DNA from: Xanthomonas arboricola
GTDB lineage: Bacteria > Pseudomonadota > Gammaproteobacteria > Xanthomonadales > Xanthomonadaceae
Reading direction: 5' to 3'
Length of the DNA: 64,000 nucleotides
NCBI RefSeq assembly: GCF_003353015.1
Contig: NZ_QREM01000007.1
Coordinates: forward strand, 400,681-464,680
The notes beneath the pieces were generated by a model. The model was not told the origin of the DNA and did not search any database. It worked only from the letters and a program-made list of their open reading frames with translations. How positions within the stretch are numbered: the first letter of the stretch is position 1; every line of letters begins with the position of its first letter. The position numbers and the translations under genes were made by a program. Of the stretch, positions 17,376-24,613 are shown one piece after another.

Positions 17376-17786
17376 ATGCGCGACTCACGCATCGACAAGG
17401 TTGATCTGGCACTCACCGAGATTGCCAAGGACCCATCGGAGAAGGTGGCGCTGTGGCAGTGGGCGTGCCGCGAGATGCTGCACGAGACGCTGATCGGCAT
17501 GCACCAGCTCTCGCACCTGGCCGGCATTTCCCAGCAGGTGGCCAACGACTGGCGCGCACCGGTGGATGTGATTGCCCCGGAGAAGCCGTACCTGGCCGCC
17601 TCCGCACTGGCCGACCGCCGTCTGCCGCAGGTGCTCGATGGCCTGGGTAGTGCCCACGACGACAACGACCGCGCCACGCTGTGGCGGCTGCGTTACGCCA
17701 GCCTGATCGCCGCCACGCTGCAGGGCATGCAGGCATTGGCCGACAAGCACCGCATCGATCGCCAGGCGATGGCGCTGGGGCAGTAA
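17376..17786 (+). CDS. Conserved-looking protein of unknown function
   Basis: 136-residue soluble, mostly helical protein, MRDSRIDKVDLALTEIAK at the start, with no signal peptide or membrane segment. GGAG lies eight bases before the ATG at 17376. Codon use matches the neighbours (strong GC at third positions). I do not recognise a family. The helical pattern with scattered Trp and His (LWQWACREMLHETLIGMHQL) does not match a known catalytic motif. It stands alone between oppositely oriented genes. Confidence 0.6.
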   Translation: MRDSRIDKVDLALTEIAKDPSEKVALWQWACREMLHETLIGMHQLSHLAGISQQVANDWRAPVDVIAPEKPYLAASALADRRLPQVLDGLGSAHDDNDRATLWRLRYASLIAATLQGMQALADKHRIDRQAMALGQ

Positions 17787-17856
17787 GCCGAAGCGCGGCG
17801 CGGCCGCACCGGCTGCGCAGCCGTCGCAGTGGTCGCATCAGGCCAGAACGCGCGTT

Positions 17857-18159
17857 TCAATGCCGGATGGCGGCTTCTTCCAGATGCCGCCAGGCATGCC
17901 GTACGATCCAGCGTGCCTGGTCCCAGGGCACCGACAGCATCGGTCGATAGTGGTAGTAGCCATCCTGCAGCACCCGGTACAGCTGCGCCTCGGTCGCGCG
18001 CGGATAGGCCAGATAGATGTCGTAGCCGAGCGTCAGTAGCCGGGCGTAATCGGCAAAGGCGTAACCGCCCAGATGGCCTTCGGCGTGGACATCGCGCCAG
18101 TAGGCGATTTCCGTGTCGAGGTTGACGGTGCGGCGGGTCAAGACGGATGCGCTGTGCAT
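17857..18159 (-). CDS. Small protein of unknown function, aromatic-rich
   Basis: 100-residue acidic/aromatic protein with many Tyr, Trp and His residues (EIAYWRDVHAEG, LQDGYYHYRP, WRHLEEAAIRH) and no membrane segment. GGAG stands eight bases before the ATG at 18159, supporting translation. Base composition at codon positions fits the genome. I do not recognise the family; the aromatic pattern suggests a compact folded domain rather than a random frame. Confidence 0.6.
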   Translation of the reverse strand: MHSASVLTRRTVNLDTEIAYWRDVHAEGHLGGYAFADYARLLTLGYDIYLAYPRATEAQLYRVLQDGYYHYRPMLSVPWDQARWIVRHAWRHLEEAAIRH

Positions 18160-18303
18160 GGGTAGGACTCCGTTGCCGAGGCTACCCCCCTGTGCCTGGC
18201 ACCGTAGCAGCGCCTGCCGCCGGCAACCAGCACGCGACGACGAGCGGTCGCCGCGGGCGGCGCCACGGACCGGGCAACGCCGATCCGCGGCAACACCGGG
18301 ACT

Positions 18304-19107
18304 TCAATCCCAGTCGGGAGCGATCGCCTTCGGATTGGCCAGGCGCTGGCCGCGGTCCAGTGCGGCGATCTCGGCCATGTCCTGCTCGCTCAACCGCAGT
18401 GCCTGCGCCTTGAGGTTGCTTTCGAGATTGTCGCGTTTGGTCGAGGACGGAATCACCGAATACCCCTGCTGCAAGGCCCAGGCCAGGGTGACCTGCGCCG
18501 GCGTGGCGTCGTGGCGCGCAGCGATTGCCTGGATTACCGGATCCTTCAGCACCTCGCCCACGGCCAGTGTCATGTAGGAGGTGACATGGATGCCCTGCTC
18601 GCGCAAGAACGCGATCAGGGCGCGGTTCTGCAGGTAGGGATGCACTTCGATCTGGTTGGTGGCGATGGCATCGGCCCCCAGGATCTCGATGGCCTGCCTG
18701 ATCAGCGCGATGGTGAAGTTGGACACACCGATCACACGGCTCAGGCCCTGCTGCCGAGCCTCGTTCAAGGCTTCCAGGTACTCGCGCATCGGTACCTGAT
18801 CCCTTGGCGAAGGCCAGTGGATCAGGGTCAGGTCGACATGGTCGGTGCCCAGTTTGCGCAGGCTGTCCTGCAGGCTGGGCAGCAAGGCGCTGCGTTCGAA
18901 CTTGTCGACCCAGATCTTGGTGGTCAGGTACAGCTGGTCGCGCGGCAACCCGGAGGCGGCGATGGCCTGGCCGACCTGTTCTTCGTTGTCGTAGATCTGC
19001 GCGGTATCGATGGCGCGGTAGCCCAACGCCAGTGCGTTGCGCACCGAGTCGATGACGACCTGGTCCTTGAGGCGAAAGGTGCCGAGGCCGAATGCGGGGA
19101 CTGTCAT
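18304..19107 (-). CDS. dkgB: Aldo/keto reductase, 2,5-diketo-D-gluconate reductase B type
   Basis: 267-residue AKR. The catalytic tetrad is visible: Asp and Tyr in [14 protein letters not shown] (residues about 34-47), Lys in LTTKIW near 64 and His in LIHWPSP near 97. Cofactor motif [13 protein letters not shown] near 223 contacts NADPH. Length and motifs match DkgB/YafB, which reduces 2,5-diketogluconate and methylglyoxal-like aldehydes. It is first in a run of three minus-strand oxidoreductase genes (with 19177-20205 and 20323-21297), which may form a detoxification group; spacers of 69 and 117 bp allow separate promoters. Confidence 0.85.
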   Translation of the reverse strand: MTVPAFGLGTFRLKDQVVIDSVRNALALGYRAIDTAQIYDNEEQVGQAIAASGLPRDQLYLTTKIWVDKFERSALLPSLQDSLRKLGTDHVDLTLIHWPSPRDQVPMREYLEALNEARQQGLSRVIGVSNFTIALIRQAIEILGADAIATNQIEVHPYLQNRALIAFLREQGIHVTSYMTLAVGEVLKDPVIQAIAARHDATPAQVTLAWALQQGYSVIPSSTKRDNLESNLKAQALRLSEQDMAEIAALDRGQRLANPKAIAPDWD

Positions 19108-19176
19108 TGTGTTCCTTGGGTCATCGGGAATGGGGAATCGTAAAAGCGGGGAGCGTCTCCGGCGCTGCGAGTCGAG

Positions 19177-20205
19177 CTAGTCGAGGGCGACGACGGCCTT
19201 GCCGAAGTTTTCGCCGCGCAGCAGGCTGATCAGGCCCTGCGGGGCGCTGTCCAGGCCGTGCAGGACGTGCTCGCGATAGTGGATCTGGCCATCGCGCAGC
19301 CACTGGCCCATCTCACGCAGGAAGGCCGGCATCAGGCGGATGAAGTCATGCTGGATGAAGCCGCGCACGGTCAGCCGCTTGCGCAGTACCTGGCCCATGA
19401 ACTCCGGCAGCCGATCCGGCCCCGGCGAGGCCTGGCCGCGGCTGTTGTAGGTGGCGATCACGCCGCAGACCGGGATGCGTGCGAAGTCGTTCAATTGCGG
19501 CAGTACCGCGTCGAAGACCTTGCCGCCGACGTTCTCGAAGTAGATGTCGATGCCGTCCGGGGTGGCTGCGCGCAGTTGCTCGGCAAAGTCGTCGGCGCGA
19601 TGGTCCAGCGCCACATCCACGCGCAATACCTCGCGCAGATACCGCACCTTTTCCTCGCCACCGGCGATGGCCACCACGCGCAAGCCCTGCAGACGCGCCA
19701 GCTGGGCCACGGTGGCACCGACCGGGCCGCTGGCCGCCGCCACCACCAGGGTTTCGCCGGCCTGCGGCTTGCCGATTTCGTGCAGGCCGGCATAGGCGGT
19801 GAAGCCCGGCATGCCGTACACGCCGAGCGCGGTACTGAGCGGCAGGGCATCGTCCTTGGGCAGCTTGCGCAGCGGCGTGGTGGGCGTGAGCAGACTGTGG
19901 CTCTGCCAACCGCCGGGCAGCACCAGCAGGTCGCCGGGCTGGTAGTCGGCATGGTGCGATTCCAGTACTTCGCCGACGGTGCCGCCTTCCATCACCGCGT
20001 CGATCTCCACCGGTGCGGCGTAGGACGGGCCGTCGTCCATGCGTCCGCGCATGTACGGGTCCAGCGACAGGAAGCGGTTGCGCACCAGGATCTGGTCGTG
20101 CCCGGTGGGTGGCAGGGCGACCTCTTCGCTGCGGAAATTGTCGGCGCTCGGCTCGCCGTGCGGGCGTGAGGCCAGCACGATGCGGCGGTTGGTGATCGAT
20201 GTCAT
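19177..20205 (-). CDS. NADP-dependent medium-chain oxidoreductase, CurA-like
   Basis: 342-residue zinc-free medium-chain dehydrogenase/reductase of the leukotriene B4 12-hydroxydehydrogenase / CurA group. N-terminal NRFLSLDPYMRGRMDD near residue 42 is the family signature, and the Rossmann motif appears as AASGPVGATVAQLA near 157. The family reduces the double bond of enones (2-alkenals, curcumin) with NADPH. Length is normal. It lies between two aldo/keto reductase genes on the same strand. The substrate in this organism is unknown. Confidence 0.85.
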   Translation of the reverse strand: MTSITNRRIVLASRPHGEPSADNFRSEEVALPPTGHDQILVRNRFLSLDPYMRGRMDDGPSYAAPVEIDAVMEGGTVGEVLESHHADYQPGDLLVLPGGWQSHSLLTPTTPLRKLPKDDALPLSTALGVYGMPGFTAYAGLHEIGKPQAGETLVVAAASGPVGATVAQLARLQGLRVVAIAGGEEKVRYLREVLRVDVALDHRADDFAEQLRAATPDGIDIYFENVGGKVFDAVLPQLNDFARIPVCGVIATYNSRGQASPGPDRLPEFMGQVLRKRLTVRGFIQHDFIRLMPAFLREMGQWLRDGQIHYREHVLHGLDSAPQGLISLLRGENFGKAVVALD

Positions 20206-20322
20206 GGGAGTCCTTGCGGAAAGGGCCGCGCACAGGCGGCCGGGGGCACAGCCACGCTGGCGGCTGCGCGTGGGAAGACGTTTGTCCGTCCTTGCGGTGC
20301 GTGCGAGGTGCGACCGGATGCG

Positions 20323-21297
20323 TCAGGCGGCGTCGGCCGGCTCGGCAGCGCTCGCGGCATCGAGCTGCGCAATCTGATCGGCGCTCAGCGACAGCCGCGC
20401 AGCGGCCAGCACATCGTGCAACTGGGTCACGCTGGTGGCGCTGACGATCGGTGCGGTCAGGCCCGGGCGCGCGATCAGCCAGGCCAGCGCGATCTGGGCC
20501 GGCGTGGCGCTGTGCGTGGCAGCCAGGTCGTCCAGCGCCTGCAGGATGCGCAGGCCGCGCGGATTGACGTATTGCTTGACCACCGAGGCACCGCGCGCGC
20601 TGCTCTTGCCGGCGTCGTCGGCGCTGCGGTACTTGCCGGTCAGAAAGCCGCTGGCCAGCGAGTAGTAGCTGATCACGCCGAGCGCGTGTTCGCGCACCAG
20701 CGGCTCCAGCTCTGCCTCGTAGCCGGCGCGGTCGTAGAGGTTGTATTCCGGCTGCAGGCTTTCGTAACGCGGCAGGGCGTACTGCTCGGAAACATCCAGC
20801 GCATCGCGCAGGCGGGCGGCGCTGTAGTTGGAGGCGCCGATTGCGCGCACCTTGCCCTGCTCGATCAAGCGGCCGAATGCGGCCAGCGTGGCTTCCAGCG
20901 GAATCGATGCGTCATCTTCGTGCGCCTGGTACAGATCGATCACATCGGTCTGCAGACGGCGCAGCGAGTCGTCCACCGCAGCGGCGATGTTCTCAGGCGA
21001 CAGGCCCGGATGCTCGCTCCATTTGCCCACCTTGGTGGCGATCAACACCTTGTCGCGTTTGCCGCTGCGCGCGAGCCAGCGCCCGATGATGGTTTCCGAC
21101 TCGCCACCGCGATTGCCCGGCACCCAGCCGGAGTAGGCATCGGCGGTGTCGACCAGATTGAAACCGGCATCGACGAAGGCATCGAGCAACGCAAACGAGG
21201 TCGCCTCGTCGGCGCTCCAGCCAAACACATTGCCACCGAACACGATCGGTTGAACCTGCAGGCCGGAGCGGCCCAGCGCGCGGGAGTGGGTCATCAC
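20323..21297 (-). CDS. Aldo/keto reductase (AKR, YajO/Tas-like)
   Basis: 324-residue AKR (323 if the second Met is used). Catalytic Asp and Tyr lie in VDTADAYSGW near residue 50, Lys in IATKVGKW near 88 and His in YQAHEDD near 124. The C-terminal cofactor loop IVSATSVTQLHD is near 290. It belongs to the larger-loop AKR group typified by YajO and by plant auxin-induced reductases, separate from the DkgB-type gene nearby. It probably reduces aldehydes with NADPH. No operator was recognised upstream. Confidence 0.83.
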   Translation of the reverse strand: MMTHSRALGRSGLQVQPIVFGGNVFGWSADEATSFALLDAFVDAGFNLVDTADAYSGWVPGNRGGESETIIGRWLARSGKRDKVLIATKVGKWSEHPGLSPENIAAAVDDSLRRLQTDVIDLYQAHEDDASIPLEATLAAFGRLIEQGKVRAIGASNYSAARLRDALDVSEQYALPRYESLQPEYNLYDRAGYEAELEPLVREHALGVISYYSLASGFLTGKYRSADDAGKSSARGASVVKQYVNPRGLRILQALDDLAATHSATPAQIALAWLIARPGLTAPIVSATSVTQLHDVLAAARLSLSADQIAQLDAASAAEPADAA

Positions 21298-21526
21298 GAA
21301 GGCTCCTGTTTCGAACTGCCGACAGCATAGTCATGCGTGTCGAAGTTGCGTGTGACACCTGCGTGGATTCAGCGTTCCGCAGATCGCGCTCATCGGCTCA
21401 CGTCGTTTGAACATGTCGCCCGCTGCGCCCGATGCGAAGCGTGGCGCAGCGTACGTCTCCCTGTACATGGCAGGCGTCGGGCCGCGTGCTAGGCTCGCGC
21501 TACTTTTTCCCGTAAAGGGCGCTGCG

Positions 21527-22381
21527 ATGATCCGCAACAAGCTGGTGTGTGCATGTGTGGTGGGGATGGCAGTGGCGATGAGCGCGCCACTGGCAATGGC
21601 AATGAAACCGGCCGATAGCGCCAGCCTGCCGGCGCCCGATGCGGCGCTGCAGAAAGCCATCGACGGCAACTGGCGCGATCGCGTCTACGTGCAGCGCGAT
21701 GTCTATCGTCATCCGGGCCAGACGCTGGCATTCTTCGGCATCAAGCCGACCCAGACCGTCATCGAAATCACCCCGGGCGGCGGCTGGTACTCCGAGATCC
21801 TGGCGCCGTACCTGCGCGACAAGGGCAAGTATGTTGCCGCGGTGGTGGACCCGGCCGCCGTGCCGGAGGGCCGCGGGCGTGATTCGGCGCAGCGCGGACG
21901 CGACGAGCTGGAGAAGAAATTCGCCGCCAGGCCGGAGGTGTACGGCAAGCCGTCGTTCGTCTCCTATGTGCCCAAGACGCCCTCGTTCGGCGTGGACAAT
22001 TCGGCCGATCTGGTGCTGACCTTCCGCAACGTGCACAACTGGCGCATGGGCGGCAATGCCGAGGCGATGTTTGCCGGCTTCTACAAGGTGCTCAAGCCCG
22101 GCGGCGTGCTCGGCGTGGTCGAGCACCGTGCCAAGGCCGACGTGCCGGCCGACGACAAGAGCGGCTATGTCGGCCAGGCGCAGTTGATCGCGATGGCCGA
22201 GGCAGCCGGGTTCAAGCTGGCCGGCAAGAGCGAGGTCAACGCCAATCCGCGCGACACCAAGGACTATCCCGGTGGCGTGTGGACGTTGCCGCCGAGCAAC
22301 AGCCACGACAAGGCCGACGCTGCCAAGTACAAGGCAATCGGCGAGAGCGACCGCATGACCTTGAAGTTCGTCAAGCAGTGA
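21527..22381 (+). CDS. Exported class I methyltransferase-like protein
   Basis: 284-residue protein with a clear Sec signal peptide (residues 1-25, cleavage after AMA), followed by a SAM-methyltransferase fold: motif I IEITPGGGWYSEILAPYL near residue 78, a post-I Asp (VVDPA) near 106, and LKPGGVLGVVEH near 196. An exported methyltransferase is odd because SAM is cytoplasmic; the family (annotated as predicted methyltransferase, COG4798) is nonetheless conserved and always carries a signal. Its real reaction is unknown. The ATG at 21527 has a weak AAAGGG ribosome site. A 15-bp terminator hairpin follows. Confidence 0.78.
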   Translation: MIRNKLVCACVVGMAVAMSAPLAMAMKPADSASLPAPDAALQKAIDGNWRDRVYVQRDVYRHPGQTLAFFGIKPTQTVIEITPGGGWYSEILAPYLRDKGKYVAAVVDPAAVPEGRGRDSAQRGRDELEKKFAARPEVYGKPSFVSYVPKTPSFGVDNSADLVLTFRNVHNWRMGGNAEAMFAGFYKVLKPGGVLGVVEHRAKADVPADDKSGYVGQAQLIAMAEAAGFKLAGKSEVNANPRDTKDYPGGVWTLPPSNSHDKADAAKYKAIGESDRMTLKFVKQ

Positions 22382-22739
22382 GGCACCGCCTGCAGGCCGA
22401 CGCATCGCGCGTCGGCCTGCAGGTCTTTGGCTTTCCGCTGCGGCGCGTCGCTGCCGGGATGACGCACGGCATCCGATGACGGCACGGCCAGGCGCACGAC
22501 CGCATGGATGGCGCGGGCAACGTAATGATGGCCAGCCAGGCCGACGCTGCGGGGTTCGCACGCAATCGGCCAATGACGTAGAACCGCCCGCGTCGCGCCG
22601 CTCGCTGCAGCAGCGTTCAATGCCGTTGCCGGCAGGTGCCGTGCACCACCTGTCGTGCGTGGCGCGACCTCGTCAACTTGATGCACGACCTCACACGCCA
22701 CGCGTGTGTCCTGCAACGACCTTGCGCAACAGGATTGGC
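22382..22739. other. 358-bp spacer between methyltransferase-like gene and rluE
   Basis: Contains the terminator hairpin at 22389-22423. The remainder shows no gene on either strand that I can support; the rluE reading frame is open upstream through this spacer but lacks the family's sequence there. Confidence 0.5.
22389..22423 (+). terminator. Terminator hairpin after the methyltransferase-like gene
   Basis: Perfect 15-bp stem (22389-22403 with 22409-22423) around loop ATCGC, seven bases after the stop codon and followed by TCTTTGGCTTT. Confidence 0.75.
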
Positions 22740-23318
22740 ATGTTGGTGTTGTTGAACAAACCCTATGGCGTGCTGTCGCAATTCAGCGACCGCTCGCAGC
22801 CGCCCAAACGCACGCTGGCCGAGTTCGGCCTGCCGGCCGATGTGTACGCGGCGGGCCGTCTGGATCACGACAGCGAAGGCCTGTTGTTGCTGACCGACGA
22901 TGGTGCCTTGGCGCATCGCCTGACCGACCCGCGCCACAAGCAGCCCAAGACGTACTGGGTGCAGGTGGAAGGCGACCCGGCGCCGGCACACCTGCAGGCC
23001 TTGCGCGATGGCGTGCTGCTCAACGACGGCCCGACCCGTCCGGCCAAGGTGCGCAGGCTCGAGCCGGCACCGGACCTGTGGCCGCGCGATCCGCCGGTGC
23101 GAGTGCGCAAGACCGTGCCCGATGCCTGGCTGGAGCTGCAGATCACCGAAGGCCGCAATCGCCAGGTGCGGCGCATGACCGCCTCGGTGGGCCTTCCGAC
23201 CCTGCGTCTGATCCGCGTGGCGATCGGCGACTGGACGCTGGATGCGCTTGCACCCGGACAGTGGCGCGTCGAACAGACGCATGCCGTGCGGCCGGGCAGG
23301 ACGCGGCGCGGCGCCTGA
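22740..23318 (+). CDS. rluE: 23S rRNA pseudouridine(2457) synthase
   Basis: 192-residue RsuA/RluE family pseudouridine synthase without an S4 domain. NKPYGVLSQFS at residues 6-16, the catalytic Asp in AAGRLDHDSEGLLLLT near 42 and EGRNRQVRRMTASVG near 140 are the family motifs. Length and lack of S4 fit RluE, which modifies U2457 of 23S rRNA, better than RluB or RsuA. The ATG at 22740 is chosen because conserved sequence starts directly after it. The C-terminal tail (GRTRRGA) is basic. Confidence 0.85.
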   Translation: MLVLLNKPYGVLSQFSDRSQPPKRTLAEFGLPADVYAAGRLDHDSEGLLLLTDDGALAHRLTDPRHKQPKTYWVQVEGDPAPAHLQALRDGVLLNDGPTRPAKVRRLEPAPDLWPRDPPVRVRKTVPDAWLELQITEGRNRQVRRMTASVGLPTLRLIRVAIGDWTLDALAPGQWRVEQTHAVRPGRTRRGA

Positions 23319-23653
23319 TGCAGGCGCTGCAGCGGTCGCCCTGGCGCACGGCGCGTGCACCATCTTCGGCAGCATCGATAACGCGGAGCGATGCAGGGTG
23401 GCATGCCCGGGATGGACGATCCGCCGGGTGTTCCATGACCGGGAGGAGACGCTGAAGCTGGCCGTTCGGGTCGCCACCCTCGACCATGGCCGTATCGAGC
23501 CGCTCGACACGCCGGCGCTGCACCGATCCGTCGTGCGTCACGCCAGGCATGACGATCGCAGCGGCGCGAGCGGGGACAGGCAAGCGATCACGGATGGCCG
23601 GCAATGACCACGGACGCGTCCATGCACCGTCGCATCCCTCCACCACGCGCGTA

Positions 23654-23873
23654 CGCGCCGATGCCTGGCTGATTGCGTGCCGGCACCGATCGCATCGTCG
23701 TCCACAAACGACAACGCCACGGCGCGGGGCGATGGTGTTGTCGGTTTCTGCCTGGACCTCAGGCATGTTCGCGCCGATGCCTGGCTGATTGCATGCCGGC
23801 ACCGATCGCATCGTCGTCCACAAACGACAACGCCATGGCGCGGGGCCATGGCGTTGTCGATTCTTGCCTGGAC
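23654..23873. repeat. Two direct copies of a ~104-bp element, offset 116 bp
   Basis: Copies share GATGCCTGGCTGATTGC, then CCGGCACCGATCGCATCGTC and CCACAAACGACAACGCCA, ending in TGCCTGGAC. They differ at about ten positions. Each ends in a hairpin region between two GACAAC/GTTGTC blocks. The second hairpin is perfect, the first is imperfect. A duplicated terminator is the simplest reading. Confidence 0.75.
23826..23858 (-). terminator. Hairpin after the 23882-24313 gene
   Basis: Perfect 14-bp stem GACAACGCCATGGC / GCCATGGCGTTGTC around loop GCGGG, 24 bp beyond the stop of the minus-strand gene. No T-run; it is the best terminator candidate here. Confidence 0.55.
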
Positions 23874-23881
23874 GTGAGGGC

Positions 23882-24313
23882 TTATTCGATCCCGTCGCTC
23901 GGCGTCACTGCGCCGCGACGCTGGTAGGCCGCGCGACGTGCGCTGGCATTGCCGGCGTTTTCGCGATCCAGGCGGTGCACGTTACCGCCGGGGAGCTGCT
24001 GGTCGCGCTGGCGCTTGCGATACACGGCGTAGCCGATCAGGCCCAGGCCGGCGACGGCAGCAGCCACGGTCACGGCCGGGTTGCGCTTGACCACTTTGCC
24101 GACAACCTTGCCGCCGGTGCGTACGGCACCCAGCGCTGCGCCGGTCTTCAACCATTCGCTGGCGCCCGGGCCGAAATGACGCAGGCTGCTGCCTGCATGA
24201 CGGGCCTGGTCGCCGGCATTGGAGGCGGCGTGACGCAGGTGGTCGCCAGCATTGCCAGCCAGTTCCAGGGCACGCTCCAGGGCGCGTTCGGTGATCACAG
24301 TCAGCTTGCTCAT
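23882..24313 (-). CDS. Small membrane protein of unknown function
   Basis: 143-residue protein. The first 75 residues are helical, rich in Ala, His and Gly, with an amphipathic pattern (ERALERALELAGNAGDHLRHAAS). One membrane segment lies at about 79-96 (PAVTVAAAVAGLGLIGYAVY), followed by a very basic stretch YRKRQRDQQ and a hydrophilic tail. The build resembles small stress-related membrane-anchored proteins of the DUF883/ElaB type, but I do not see the family's signature. An AAAGGAAACG ribosome site precedes the ATG at 24313. Stand-alone gene. Confidence 0.65.
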   Translation of the reverse strand: MSKLTVITERALERALELAGNAGDHLRHAASNAGDQARHAGSSLRHFGPGASEWLKTGAALGAVRTGGKVVGKVVKRNPAVTVAAAVAGLGLIGYAVYRKRQRDQQLPGGNVHRLDRENAGNASARRAAYQRRGAVTPSDGIE

Positions 24314-24613
24314 TGGAGGCGTTTCCTTTCTGAGTACGTGGGCCGCAGTGTGTGGGCTGATGCGTATAGACCGTGTTAGCGGTGGTGGAGCTTGTTTGGC
24401 TTGCGGTTAAGTAACGCTGCGGTGCGCGTTGGGCGCGGGAGTCTGAGCAGCGGTAAACGACACATCGATGCGCATGCGCGTCGCTTCCCTTCTCCCACCG
24501 GGAGAAGGGACCCGAAGGGCGGATGCGGGTACGTGCGAAGCCCTCGCGTTGTTCAACCGCACGTGGCTTCGCTCTTACCCTCGCCCCGACCCCTCTCCCG
24601 CGGTGAGAGGGCC
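24314..24613. other. 300-bp spacer with paired GC-rich palindromes
   Basis: Holds the repeat at 24487-24611 described separately, and the promoter region of the small membrane protein gene. Nothing else is recognisable. Confidence 0.55.
24487..24611 (-). repeat. Intergenic palindrome pair acting as probable hrpB terminator
   Basis: Two hairpins 80 bp apart: CCCTTCTCCC-ACC-GGGAGAAGGG (24487-24509) and CCCTCTC...GAGAGGG (24591-24611), linked by a CTTACCCTCGCCCCGACC stretch. The second ends directly before the hrpB stop codon. A related copy is at 54774-54811. Dispersed CCCTCTCCC/GGGAGAGGG repeats of this kind are common between genes in Xanthomonas. Confidence 0.65.

Larger units (their letters stand above)
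23319..23881. other. 563-bp spacer with a duplicated 116-bp unit
   Basis: No gene that I can support. The right part is a tandem near-duplication (first copy 23654-23757, second 23770-23873, offset 116 bp), each copy containing a GC-rich hairpin. The left 330 bp show nothing recognisable. Confidence 0.6.
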
